The notes beneath the pieces were generated by a model, which did no database searches, was not told the DNA's origin, and saw only the letters and a list, made by a program, of their open reading frames with translations. Below are positions 16,939 to 25,432 of a DNA stretch of 57,104 nt, in pieces. How positions within the stretch are numbered: position 1 is the first letter of the stretch; the number at the start of each line of letters is the position of its first letter. Position numbers and translations under genes: made by a program. Source of the DNA: an uncultured Acetatifactor sp. (GTDB taxonomy: Bacteria; Bacillota; Clostridia; Lachnospirales; Lachnospiraceae); assembly GCA_910585015.1 (NCBI GenBank), contig CAJUCT010000022.1, forward strand, positions 2,347-59,450. The letters are read 5' to 3'.

Positions 16939-17024
16939 GAACGATTGGATTTTCCTTTCTGCACAGCGCATGTTATCCGAGCAGGCAACATGTGTTGTGC
17001 AGAAATCGGAAAATCTTACCGTTC
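16939..17024 (+). promoter_or_regulatory. 86-nt long hairpin, second structured family, copy B (mbl leader)
   Basis: The outer arm GAACGATTGGATTTTCC pairs with GGAAAATCTTACCGTTC, with mismatches at the same two arm positions as copy A (6021-6106) and a 2-nt 3' bulge (CT) in the same place. A perfect 19-bp inner stem follows (TTTCTGCACAGCGCATGTT with AACATGTGTTGTGCAGAAA) and a 12-nt loop containing CCGA. Inner stem sequence differs from copy A while pairing is kept. It sits in the transcribed leader of mbl. Confidence 0.65.
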
Positions 17025-17058
17025 ATAAGTAAAGAGGCCATGAAAGGGGTAGTAACAT

Positions 17059-18048
17059 ATGTATACTGATATTGGAATTGATTTGGGTACCGCCAGCATT
17101 TTGGTTTACATCAGAGGAAAAGGCGTGGTTTTGAAGGAGCCTTCTGTTGTAGCTTTCGATAGAGACACCAATAAGATTAAGGCTATCGGTGAGGATGCCC
17201 GGCTGATGCTGGGGCGTACTCCCGGCAACATCGTGGCGGTGAGACCCCTGCGCCAGGGCGTGATCTCGGATTATACCGTTACCGAGAAGATGATGAAGTA
17301 CTTCATCCAGAAAGCTCTGGGCAAGAGAACATTCCGCAAACCCCGCATCGCGGTCTGTGTGCCCAGCGGCGTTACGGAAGTGGAGAAGAAAGCGGTTGAG
17401 GATGCTACCTATCAGGCAGGCGCCCGGGAGGTATTCATCATAGAAGAACCCATTGCGGCCGCCATCGGCGCGGGTATTGACATATCCAAGCCCTGCGGCA
17501 ATATGATCGTGGATATCGGGGGAGGTACTTCCGATATTGCGGTGATTTCTCTGGGAGGCACTGTGGTCAGCGCTTCCATTAAGATCGCCGGAGACGATTT
17601 TGACGAAGCTATTGTCCGCTATATGCGGAAAAAGCACAATCTGCTGATTGGTGAGAGAACCGCCGAAGATCTGAAAATCAAGATTGGCTCCGCCTTCAAA
17701 AGGCCGGAAGTGGACTATATGGATGTCCGCGGCCGAAACCTGGTGACGGGTCTGCCCAAGACGGTGAAGGTATCCTCCGAGGAGACCGAGGAAGCTCTGC
17801 GGGAGACTACGGCGCAGATCGTGGAAACCATCCACAGTGTGTTGGAGAAGACTCCGCCCGAGTTGGCGGCGGATATCGCCGACAGGGGCATTGTGCTCAC
17901 CGGCGGCGGCAGTTTGATGCGGGGACTGGAGGACTTGATCTCCGCCAAGACCGGTATCAATACCATGACGGCGGAAGATCCCATGACGGCCGTGGCCATC
18001 GGCACCGGCAAGTATGTGGAGTTTTTGGCCGGTTACCGAGAGGATTAA
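17059..18048 (+). CDS. mbl: MreB/Mbl-family actin-like cell shape protein
   Basis: A 329-residue bacterial actin with intact nucleotide-binding motifs: DLGTASILVY near the N-terminus, DIGGGTSDIAV near residue 155 and the adenosine motif LTGGGSLMRGL near 278. It organises cell-wall synthesis along the cylinder. I call it Mbl because it is followed by two flagellar rod genes, as mbl-flhO-flhP is in Bacillus subtilis. The start follows GAAAGGGG. Confidence 0.9.
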   Translation: MYTDIGIDLGTASILVYIRGKGVVLKEPSVVAFDRDTNKIKAIGEDARLMLGRTPGNIVAVRPLRQGVISDYTVTEKMMKYFIQKALGKRTFRKPRIAVCVPSGVTEVEKKAVEDATYQAGAREVFIIEEPIAAAIGAGIDISKPCGNMIVDIGGGTSDIAVISLGGTVVSASIKIAGDDFDEAIVRYMRKKHNLLIGERTAEDLKIKIGSAFKRPEVDYMDVRGRNLVTGLPKTVKVSSEETEEALRETTAQIVETIHSVLEKTPPELAADIADRGIVLTGGGSLMRGLEDLISAKTGINTMTAEDPMTAVAIGTGKYVEFLAGYRED

Positions 18049-18076
18049 CAGGCAATTATAGTAAGGAGAGTGTAGT

Positions 18077-18859
18077 ATGCTTAGAGGACTTTATACGGCT
18101 CATACAGGACTTCGTAATGAGCAGAACCGCATGGACATACTGACCAACAATCTGGCCAATGCTTCCACTGTGGGCTTTAAAAAGGAAGGCGCCACCAGTC
18201 AGCCCTTCCGCGAGGTACTGGCGGTTAAAATCAAGGATTCTTCCGTGGGACTGGGAACGGTACAGCCTATCGGCCACAGCCGTCTGGGTGTGAAAATTGG
18301 CGAGAATTATACAGACTACGGACAGGGACCTTTTCGGATTACGGACAACACTTACGACCTGGCGCTGTCCGGCAGCGGTTTCTTCGCGTTGGAATATACG
18401 GACAGCGAAGGAGAAACCTCTACTAAATACACCAGAGCGGGCAATTTTACCCTGACCCAGGACGGCTATCTGGTGAATAATGACGGCATGTATGTGCTGG
18501 ATACCCAGAACCGCCGGATTCAGCTTGACACCCTGGCTACGGACACCAAGATAGACGACGCGGGCAATATCTTCCAGAATGGGCGGCGGGTGGCTCAAAT
18601 CCAGGTGGCGGATTTCGAGGATTATGATTATCTGGAAAAATTTGGAGATACATTTTTCCAGCCGGTGGAAGGGGCGACCCCCATGGACGGCACCGGGGAG
18701 GTGAAATCCGGGGTGTTGGAGATGTCCAATATGTCTGTGATAACAGAGATGGTCAACATGATCAGCGTGACCAGGGCCTATGAGAGCAACCAGAAGATCG
18801 TCCAGACCTACGATGAGAGTTTGGAAATTGCGGCGGGTCAGCTGGGCAGGGTTCAATAA
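18077..18859 (+). CDS. flhO: Flagellar hook-basal body protein, FlgF/FlhO-like
   Basis: A 260-residue rod/hook family protein. The N-terminal motif MDILTNNLANASTVGFKKEG and the C-terminal motif ITEMVNMISVTRAYESNQK are both present; these termini form the coiled core of the axial filament. The central region contains the DUF1078-type beta domain (GNFTLTQDGYLVN). It is the proximal of two paralogous rod genes here. Confidence 0.9.
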   Translation: MLRGLYTAHTGLRNEQNRMDILTNNLANASTVGFKKEGATSQPFREVLAVKIKDSSVGLGTVQPIGHSRLGVKIGENYTDYGQGPFRITDNTYDLALSGSGFFALEYTDSEGETSTKYTRAGNFTLTQDGYLVNNDGMYVLDTQNRRIQLDTLATDTKIDDAGNIFQNGRRVAQIQVADFEDYDYLEKFGDTFFQPVEGATPMDGTGEVKSGVLEMSNMSVITEMVNMISVTRAYESNQKIVQTYDESLEIAAGQLGRVQ

Positions 18860-18912
18860 CGGGCAGGCGTAAAAGCGGACAGACGGGAATCCGACTGAAA
18901 TATTGAGAATGA

Positions 18913-18952
18913 CAGCTGCGGCATGTCCTGTGCGGGATAGGGGCCGCAGAGA
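18913..18952 (+). promoter_or_regulatory. Hairpin between flhO and flhP
   Basis: CTGCGGC pairs with GCCGCAG, enclosing a small TCC/GGGA hairpin. No T-run follows. It may be a processing or stability element; function not known. Confidence 0.45.
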
Positions 18953-18966
18953 CAGGAGAGAAAGAA

Positions 18967-19788
18967 ATGGTTCGGAGTTTGTGGACAGCGGCGACAGGCA
19001 TGATCGCCCAACAGGTAAATATCGACAACATTGCAAACAATCTGGCGAATGTAAATACCACGGGGTACAAGACAGAGGTCAATGAATTTAAATCCCTTCT
19101 GTACCAGAATTTACAGCAGAGAACTACCACGGCGGACGGAAGGCCAAAGCCCACCGGCGCACAGGTAGGTCTGGGTGTGCGCAATGCTTCTATCACGGCA
19201 TTATACGGCAAACCGGGCCCCCTGCTCTCCTCTGAGAAGGACACAAATTTCGCCATTGACGGAAAAGGTTTTTTTGCCGTACGGGGCAGTGACGGCAATA
19301 CATACTATACCAGAAACGGTAATTTTGACTGGGCGCTGGGAGAGAACAAAAGCAATATGCTGACCACCTCGGACGGCCTGCCCGTGTTGGACACCCAGGG
19401 GCGCCCTATCAGCTTAAGCAGCAACTATGTAGTCAGCAGGATAACGGTTACGGCTGAAGGTTCCATATGTTATCCGGATGAGCGCAATGTTCCCCAGCCG
19501 CTGGGAATCCAGATCGGTTTGATCCAGTTCAACAATCCGTCGGGCTTAGAGCGCCTGGATGACAGCCTGTATGCGGAGTCTGCGGCCAGCGGTCAGCCTA
19601 TCAATGAATTTACCAGCACCAATGTGGAGAAGAGCAAGGTGCTTCAGAATTACCTGGAGGGCTCCAACGTGCAGGTGGTGGATGAGATGGTCAACATGAT
19701 CGTGGCACAGCGAGCCTATGAGATGAACTCCAAAGCAATCACCGCATCGGACGAGATGCTGCAGCAGGCCAACAATCTGAAGCGATAG
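18967..19788 (+). CDS. flhP: Flagellar rod protein, FlgG/FlhP-like
   Basis: A 273-residue hook-basal body family protein with N-terminal QQVNIDNIANNLANVNTTGY and C-terminal VVDEMVNMIVAQRAYEMNSK. It is slightly longer than its neighbour flhO, with which it is paralogous. It should form the distal rod. A GACAGGAGAG ribosome binding site precedes the ATG. Confidence 0.9.
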   Translation: MVRSLWTAATGMIAQQVNIDNIANNLANVNTTGYKTEVNEFKSLLYQNLQQRTTTADGRPKPTGAQVGLGVRNASITALYGKPGPLLSSEKDTNFAIDGKGFFAVRGSDGNTYYTRNGNFDWALGENKSNMLTTSDGLPVLDTQGRPISLSSNYVVSRITVTAEGSICYPDERNVPQPLGIQIGLIQFNNPSGLERLDDSLYAESAASGQPINEFTSTNVEKSKVLQNYLEGSNVQVVDEMVNMIVAQRAYEMNSKAITASDEMLQQANNLKR

Positions 19789-19827
19789 TAGAGGAACACG
19801 CGGAACTCAAAATAGGAGGTTCATACA

Positions 19828-20193
19828 ATGGATATCGGTAATTTGTGGAACACCGGCAGCATGAGCGGCATGGCCGGCGCCAGCATGGCGGCGAACAATG
19901 CGTCAGCCTCTAAGCTGGAGGGGCAGTTAAAAACAGGATATGAAAATGCCACCGATGAGGAACTGATGGATGCCTGCAAACAGTTTGAAGCATATTTTCT
20001 GGAGCAGATGTTCAAGGCTATGCAGAAGACAGTTCCCAACTACAGCACGGAAGGTATGACAGGTTCCAGCAGCAGCCTGATGGATTACTATAAGGAGCAG
20101 ATGATCCAGCAGGTGGCGGCAGACACTACAGAGCAGAGCAGTCTGGGACTGGCTCAGATGCTTTATGAACAAATGAAGAGAAATATGGTTTAG
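19828..20193 (+). CDS. FlgJ N-terminal-type rod-binding protein
   Basis: A 121-residue protein matching only the rod-binding half of FlgJ: DEELMDACKQFEAYFLEQMF and the C-terminal GLAQMLYEQM. The muramidase domain found in proteobacterial FlgJ is absent, as is usual in Firmicutes. It would cap and help assemble the rod made of the preceding gene products. Its leader carries ACGCGGAACTCAAAATAGG, which resembles the tail of the structured leader elements but without their stems. Confidence 0.85.
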   Translation: MDIGNLWNTGSMSGMAGASMAANNASASKLEGQLKTGYENATDEELMDACKQFEAYFLEQMFKAMQKTVPNYSTEGMTGSSSSLMDYYKEQMIQQVAADTTEQSSLGLAQMLYEQMKRNMV

Positions 20194-20202
20194 GAGTAAG
20201 TA

Positions 20203-20234
20203 AAGGCTGCTGAGGTGAAAAGGCAGTCTTTTTT
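20203..20234 (+). terminator. Terminator after the flagellar operon
   Basis: AAGGCTGCT (20203-20211) pairs with GGCAGTCTT (20222-20230), then TTTT. It ends 21 bases before the recD2 start. Confidence 0.75.
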
Positions 20235-20255
20235 GTGCATGAGGAGAAACAGGCT

Positions 20256-22481
20256 ATGGATGCGATCAGCGGTTATGTGGAGCATATCATCTATCAGAAT
20301 CCGGAAAATGGTTATACTGTTATGGAATTGATGGGAGAAGAGGCTGCGGTCACCTGTGTGGGCAGCTGCCGCGGGCTGTCTGAAGGGGAGACCATAGAAG
20401 CCCAGGGGGAATACACGGAACATCCCATGTATGGTACCCAGTTTAAAATAAGTTCCTATCAGACCGTTGCGCCCAAGGACCGGGTGAGCATGGAACGATA
20501 CTTGGGATCCGGCGCCATCAAGGGCATCGGGGCTGCTTTGGCGGCCCGCATCGTGAAAAAATTCGGTGATGATACTTTCCGTGTCATGGAGGAGGAGCCG
20601 GAACGCTTGGCGGAAATCAAGGGGATCAGCCAGAATAAGGCCCGTGAGATCGCACAGCAGATGGAGGAGAAGCGGGATCTGCGGGATGCTTTGATCTACC
20701 TGCAGCAGTATGGCATCTCCAACACATTGGCCTTGCGTATCTATGATACCTACGGGATGAGGCTTTACAGCATTATGAAGGAGAATCCCTATCAGCTGGC
20801 GGAGGATATCCATGGTATCGGATTTAAGATTGCGGATGAGATTGCCTCCAGGATCGGCATTCACACGGATTCCGATTACCGAATCCGAAGCGGTGTGTTT
20901 TATACGCTGCAGCAGTCTGTGGGGGAAGGGCACTGCTATCTGCCCATGGAATTGCTGCTTTGCCGCGCTGCCGCGCTGCTGGGCGTATCCCAGGAGAACA
21001 TCCGGCCCCAGCTGGACAATCTGATGATGGACAAAAAGCTGGTTATCAAAGGTGACCTGGTATATGTCTCCAGCTACTATTACGCGGAGTTGAATTGCGC
21101 GCATATGCTGCACCAGCTGAATATTCCCATGCGTCAGGAGGAGCAGTATGTGAAGGGGGCGCTGGAAGCCATCACCGGAGAGATTGGGATACAGCTGGAC
21201 GAACTGCAGTACCGGGCTGTGCTGGGCGCCATCCAGAGCGGTCTGTTCATTCTTTCCGGCGGGCCCGGCACAGGAAAGACCACTACCATTAACACCATCA
21301 TCCGTTATTTTGAGCGGGAGGGCTATGACATATTTCTGGCGGCCCCTACGGGGCGGGCGGCCAAGCGCATGACCGAGGCCACCGGCTTTGAAGCCAGGAC
21401 CATACACAGAATGCTGGAACTGAATGGGGCCGTGTCCGATGAGGACAAGCGCCGCGTTCGTTTTGAAAAAAATGAGGAGAACCCTCTGGAGACGGATGTG
21501 GTCATTATAGACGAGATGTCCATGGTAGATCTGCCTTTGTTCCAGGCGCTGCTAAAAGCTACGGCGCCCGGCACCCGGCTGATTCTGGTGGGAGATGTGG
21601 ATCAGCTGCCCAGCGTGGGCCCTGGACAGGTGCTCCGGGATATCATGCAGTCAAAGGCCTTTCCCATGGTAGTTCTGCAAAAGATTTTCCGGCAGGCCGG
21701 AGAAAGTGACATTGTTGTCAATGCTCATCATATCAACCGGGGGGAACAGATTGCCCTGGACAACAAGAGCCGGGATTTCTTTCTGCTGGAGAGGAATGAC
21801 GTGAATGTGATCTACAAACATATGATCCAACTGATCCGGGAGAAACTCCCGCCTTATGTACATGCGACTCCCTATGATATCCAGGTGCTGACCCCCATGA
21901 GGAAGGGCGGTCTGGGGGTGGAAGCGCTGAACGGTATTCTGCAGCGGTACTTAAATCCGCCTGACAGCAGCAAACGGGAACATGCGTCGGGGGAGACAGT
22001 CTACCGGGAAGGGGATAAGGTCATGCAGGTGCGCAACAACTATCAGCTGGAGTGGGAGATAGTCAGCCGCTATGGTATTCCCGTGGATAAGGGCATGGGT
22101 GTGTTCAACGGAGATATGGGGCGGATTTTGGAGATTCGCGAGGCCGGTTCGGAACTGGTGGTGGAATTTGACGAGGGCAGGCGGGTGACATATCCCTTTT
22201 CTTTATTGGAAGAATTGGAGTTATCCTATGCCATTACTATCCATAAGTCCCAGGGCAGTGAGTACCCGGCGGTGATTCTGCCGCTGCTGACCGGGCCAAA
22301 GATGTTATTTAACCGCAATCTTCTGTATACCGGCGTCACCAGGGCCAGAAGCTGCGTGACGATCCTGGGCAGCAGCCAGACCGTGCGCAGTATGATTGAC
22401 AATGTTAGTGAAAACAGGCGGTACACCTCTCTGGATCGGCGGATCAATGAGGTGGAGGAAACGGAAGGAGAAAATTATTGA
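20256..22481 (+). CDS. recD2: SF1B DNA helicase RecD2
   Basis: A 741-residue helicase. The N-terminal region has an OB-like segment and helix-hairpin-helix repeats (about 90-200). Walker A GGPGTGKTTT is near residue 335, DEMSMVD is motif II, and the C-terminal motif SYAITIHKSQGSEYP is intact. It is the stand-alone RecD2 type, not part of RecBCD. ATG 20256 follows GAGGAGAAA; an upstream GTG at 20235 overlaps the terminator. Its stop overlaps the comF start. Confidence 0.92.
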   Translation: MDAISGYVEHIIYQNPENGYTVMELMGEEAAVTCVGSCRGLSEGETIEAQGEYTEHPMYGTQFKISSYQTVAPKDRVSMERYLGSGAIKGIGAALAARIVKKFGDDTFRVMEEEPERLAEIKGISQNKAREIAQQMEEKRDLRDALIYLQQYGISNTLALRIYDTYGMRLYSIMKENPYQLAEDIHGIGFKIADEIASRIGIHTDSDYRIRSGVFYTLQQSVGEGHCYLPMELLLCRAAALLGVSQENIRPQLDNLMMDKKLVIKGDLVYVSSYYYAELNCAHMLHQLNIPMRQEEQYVKGALEAITGEIGIQLDELQYRAVLGAIQSGLFILSGGPGTGKTTTINTIIRYFEREGYDIFLAAPTGRAAKRMTEATGFEARTIHRMLELNGAVSDEDKRRVRFEKNEENPLETDVVIIDEMSMVDLPLFQALLKATAPGTRLILVGDVDQLPSVGPGQVLRDIMQSKAFPMVVLQKIFRQAGESDIVVNAHHINRGEQIALDNKSRDFFLLERNDVNVIYKHMIQLIREKLPPYVHATPYDIQVLTPMRKGGLGVEALNGILQRYLNPPDSSKREHASGETVYREGDKVMQVRNNYQLEWEIVSRYGIPVDKGMGVFNGDMGRILEIREAGSELVVEFDEGRRVTYPFSLLEELELSYAITIHKSQGSEYPAVILPLLTGPKMLFNRNLLYTGVTRARSCVTILGSSQTVRSMIDNVSENRRYTSLDRRINEVEETEGENY

Positions 22482-23209
22482 AAGACATAGGGAAATGGGG
22501 AAAGCGCCTGGAGGCAGCCGCGTCGCTGCTGTATCCCGCGAGATGCCCGGCCTGCGATCAATTGTTGGGAATCGGGGCCCAGCGCATGTGTCCGTCCTGC
22601 AGGCGGAGGGTACATTATCTGTCGGGTCCCCTCTGCTGCCGATGCGGCAAGAAGCTTTCGGACTGCGAGGCGGAGTACTGCGGGGATTGCGGGCGGAGAC
22701 GGCATCTGTTCACGTCGGGGAGGGCCCTGTACGAGTATGGGGACATCGCTCCGGCCCTGTACCGGTTTAAATATGAGGGCTGCCGGGAATACGCCGGGTT
22801 CTTCGGGAGAGAACTGGCGTGTCAACTGGGCGGCTATATACGTTCGCTGAAGCCCGACGGCCTGGTGCCCATCCCCATGTATCCCGCCAAAGAGCGCCGA
22901 CGGGGGTATAACCAGGCAAGTCTTTTGGCACAGGCTCTGGGACGGGAACTGAACCTTCCGGTCTACCCGAAACTGGTGTCCAGAAACCGAAATACCAGGC
23001 CCTTGAAGGAATTAAATTCTGAAGAAAGAGTAAATAATTTGAAAAGGGCTTTTAATCTTGCGCAAAATGGTGTAAAATTAAAGACAATTATACTGGTAGA
23101 CGATATCTACACCACCGGAAGCACCATGGATCAGGTATCCGCTGTGCTTTTGGCCGGGGGCTGCAAAAGAGTATATTTTGTCACACTGGCCATAGGGGCC
23201 GGTGTATAA
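22478..23209 (+). CDS. comF: ComF family amidophosphoribosyltransferase-like protein
   Basis: A 243-residue protein with an N-terminal zinc-ribbon (CPAC, CPSC, CCRCG, CGDCGRRR) and a C-terminal phosphoribosyltransferase fold with the motif ILVDDIYTTGSTMD near residue 205. ComFC proteins act in DNA uptake and transformation. It begins with TTG, four bases overlapping recD2, behind GGAAGGAG. Followed by yvyF, the same order as in the Bacillus comF-yvyF locus. Confidence 0.87.
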   Translation: MKDIGKWGKRLEAAASLLYPARCPACDQLLGIGAQRMCPSCRRRVHYLSGPLCCRCGKKLSDCEAEYCGDCGRRRHLFTSGRALYEYGDIAPALYRFKYEGCREYAGFFGRELACQLGGYIRSLKPDGLVPIPMYPAKERRRGYNQASLLAQALGRELNLPVYPKLVSRNRNTRPLKELNSEERVNNLKRAFNLAQNGVKLKTIILVDDIYTTGSTMDQVSAVLLAGGCKRVYFVTLAIGAGV

Positions 23210-23216
23210 ATAACAA

Positions 23217-23320
23217 CATATTCCAAGACAGCACACCGAACCATATCGGGACGCCAAGGCGGCCTGCCATGGTTCATCAGGCTTGTGTGCCGGCAGGGAA
23301 TTTGCCAAAACTCTAAATAG
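23217..23320 (+). promoter_or_regulatory. Structured leader element at the yvyF gene
   Basis: Outer stem CATATTCC (23217-23224) with GGAATTTG (23297-23304), one mismatch; middle stem GCACAC/GTGTGC; inner stem GAACCAT/ATGGTTC extended by CGGG/CCTG; terminal loop ACGCCAAGGCGG (23251-23262); one-sided 3' bulge ATCAGGCTT; and tail AAAACTCTAAATAGG running into the ribosome binding site. It has the same plan as the elements at 58, 24160 and 34586, with stems of different sequence. Confidence 0.65.
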
Positions 23321-23332
23321 GAGGGTATTGCA

Positions 23333-23743
23333 ATGAATGTCAAAGCGTGTAAGGGCTGTAAAAGATTGTTCAATTACATTATGGGACAGAATTACTGCCC
23401 GGCCTGTAAGGAAAAACTGGAAGAAAAGTTTCAGGAAGTTAAGCGATACATTCAGGAGAACACCGGCGTGGGTATTCAGGAAGTGGCGACGGCCTGTGAT
23501 GTGGAGACCAGCCAGATCCGGCAGTGGCTGCGGGAGGATCGTCTGGAACTGACCGAGGGCTCCCCTATTATGCTGAGTTGTGACGGCTGCGGCGCTCCGA
23601 TCCGCAGTGGAAAATACTGTGATAAATGCAAGGCGAATGTAAGCAACGGATTTAACGACATATTAAAGAGTAACGCCCCCAAGAAGCCCGACTCTTTCAG
23701 GAAAAAGGAAGACAACGGGTCCAGAATGCGTTATCTGCAATAG
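23333..23743 (+). CDS. yvyF: YvyF/TIGR03826-type flagellar operon protein
   Basis: A 136-residue protein with two zinc-ribbon-like CxxC sets (CKGCKRLF, CPAC; then CDGCG, CDKC) around a helix-turn-helix-like middle (GIQEVATACDVETSQIRQWL). This is the YvyF family found beside comF and flgM in Firmicutes motility operons; its exact role in flagellar regulation is unsettled. The start follows GGAGGG, directly after the structured leader element. Confidence 0.85.
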   Translation: MNVKACKGCKRLFNYIMGQNYCPACKEKLEEKFQEVKRYIQENTGVGIQEVATACDVETSQIRQWLREDRLELTEGSPIMLSCDGCGAPIRSGKYCDKCKANVSNGFNDILKSNAPKKPDSFRKKEDNGSRMRYLQ

Positions 23744-23770
23744 TATGGACCGGAGAAAGGCGTACTTTTT

Positions 23771-24157
23771 ATGTTGAACGAAGAACGAGTGATCCTGATG
23801 ACCAAGATGGCCTCCTATGAAGAAGGGGAGGGAAAAAGGAATATGTCGCTGGGGCGGTATTTCCGGGGAGATTATATTTCCATACAGCTCCTGCGAGCCT
23901 TTTTCAGCAGCACCATCGCCTATCTGCTGGGATTTGGGCTATATGTGTTATATGATTTTGAGACTCTGATTGCGGACATCTACAAGATGGATCTATTTGT
24001 TTTTGCCAAGAATATCATTATGTGGTACGCGATTTTTGTAGTTGGCTACTGTGTCATCACCTATGCCATCTGCGCCTACCGCTATGCCCAGGCGAAGAAG
24101 AGCCTGAAGCTATATTACCACAACCTGAAAAAGCTGGACAGTCTGTACCGCCAGTAG
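23771..24157 (+). CDS. Small membrane protein of unknown function
   Basis: A 128-residue protein with two hydrophobic helices (about residues 45-67 and 78-100) and a basic C-terminal tail (KKSLKLYYHNLKKLDSLYRQ). I do not recognise the family. The start is uncertain: a second in-frame ATG lies at 23798 and a third at 23843. It sits between yvyF and the c-di-AMP operon and ends two bases before the next structured leader element. Confidence 0.6.
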   Translation: MLNEERVILMTKMASYEEGEGKRNMSLGRYFRGDYISIQLLRAFFSSTIAYLLGFGLYVLYDFETLIADIYKMDLFVFAKNIIMWYAIFVVGYCVITYAICAYRYAQAKKSLKLYYHNLKKLDSLYRQ

Positions 24158-24159
24158 CA

Positions 24160-24259
24160 GCATGTTGCCGGAAAGCGCATTGATGGATATTCGGACACCC
24201 AAAGATGCCGGATATTCATCATCAGTGTGCTTGCAGGGAACATGCGGAACTTTAAATAG
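24160..24259 (+). promoter_or_regulatory. Structured leader element before the c-di-AMP/glmM operon
   Basis: Outer stem GCATGTT (24160-24166) with AACATGC (24239-24245); middle stem AAGCGCAT/GTGTGCTT; 13-bp inner stem GATGGATATTCGG/CCGGATATTCATC with G-T pairs; terminal loop ACACCCAAAGATG (24195-24207); short 3' bulge ATCA; tail GCGGAACTTTAAATAG. The loop is the most divergent of the family, but stem order and tail are kept. Confidence 0.62.
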
Positions 24260-24273
24260 TAAGAGGAAATAAC

Positions 24274-25401
24274 ATGAGTAATTTGTTAGAAATTAGGGAA
24301 AAGTTGAAACTGCTTTACAGCAGGAACGAGTTTATTCTGGTACCTGTTTTAAAATTTATGCTGGCTTATCTGACCATATGCATGGTAAACGGGGAACTGG
24401 GATATATGGGCAAGCTGGACAACCTGGGACTGGTACTGATTGTGTCTCTGCTCTGCTCTTTTCTGCCGAACGGCTGCATCATATTGTTCGGCGCTGCGTT
24501 CAGCCTGATGCATCTGTATGAATTATCTCTGGAGGTGGCCATTGCGGCACTGGCGATCTATCTGATTATGTTTCTGTTGTTTTTTCGGATGGGTTCCAAG
24601 GATTCCGTGATTCTAATCTTCACAGTACTGTTGTTCGCGCTGAAAATCCCCTATGTGATTCCGGTGGCAGTAGGCTTGCTGGCCACTCCTCTGGCAGCAG
24701 TATCGGTGGGCTGCGGCACAGTGGTATATTATATGCTGACCAACATCTCTGACAACACTACCATCATCAGCAGTATGGGGGCGGATGAGGCTACAGCCAA
24801 ACTGCGGCTGGTCATTGACAGCGTATTGGGCAACAGGGCCATGATTGTGATGATTGCGGCATTTGCCATCACCATCATGGTGGTATATCTGGTCAGACGC
24901 ATGTCCATTGATTATTCTTGGTCTATTGCCATGATTGCCGGCGTAATAATAGATTTGGTAGTACTCTTGGTGGGCGACCTGATATATGATACCCAGCTGT
25001 CTCTGGGAATGGCTGTCCTGGGCAGCATTGTGGCTCTGGTGATTGCCAAGATACTGGAATTTTTCCGGTTCTGTGTGGACTACAGCAGGACGGAGAAGGT
25101 GCAGTATGAGGACGATGAATACTATTATTATGTGAAGGCTGTTCCCAAGATGAGTATGTCCGCCGCCTCCAAGACAGTGAAGCGCATCAATACCCAGCGC
25201 CGTCCCGTGCGGGCTCTGGAAGAGGAGGATGACGACATGACTATAGCGCCGCCCCGCAGGGTGAACAGAAGCGTGGTAACAGAGCGCACCGGCGGAAGGA
25301 ACGGGCATACCAGGCCCTCCCAGGGACGTGCGGGAGGCAGGAGTGTGACCATCAGCAGAGACTTGGACGAAGGCGCGGCAGATGACTACGAGGAAATATA
25401 G
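24274..25401 (+). CDS. Multi-pass membrane protein upstream of cdaA, unknown function
   Basis: A 375-residue protein with about eight to nine hydrophobic segments over residues 20-270, then a charged cytoplasmic tail rich in Arg, Asp and Glu (EEEDDDMTIAPPRRVNRS). I recognise no catalytic motif. It lies 31 bases before cdaA and probably belongs to the same transcript, so a role with the CdaA/CdaR complex or cell-wall synthesis is possible but unproven. Confidence 0.7.
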   Translation: MSNLLEIREKLKLLYSRNEFILVPVLKFMLAYLTICMVNGELGYMGKLDNLGLVLIVSLLCSFLPNGCIILFGAAFSLMHLYELSLEVAIAALAIYLIMFLLFFRMGSKDSVILIFTVLLFALKIPYVIPVAVGLLATPLAAVSVGCGTVVYYMLTNISDNTTIISSMGADEATAKLRLVIDSVLGNRAMIVMIAAFAITIMVVYLVRRMSIDYSWSIAMIAGVIIDLVVLLVGDLIYDTQLSLGMAVLGSIVALVIAKILEFFRFCVDYSRTEKVQYEDDEYYYYVKAVPKMSMSAASKTVKRINTQRRPVRALEEEDDDMTIAPPRRVNRSVVTERTGGRNGHTRPSQGRAGGRSVTISRDLDEGAADDYEEI

Positions 25402-25432
25402 GAGAAGCCGCAAAGGTGTAGGATAGGCAGGC

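Noticed and set aside
19788..19827. Another copy of the leader element before the FlgJ-like gene
   Set aside because: Only the tail-like GCGGAACTCAAAATAGG is present; there are no stems or loop. Probably chance or a remnant.
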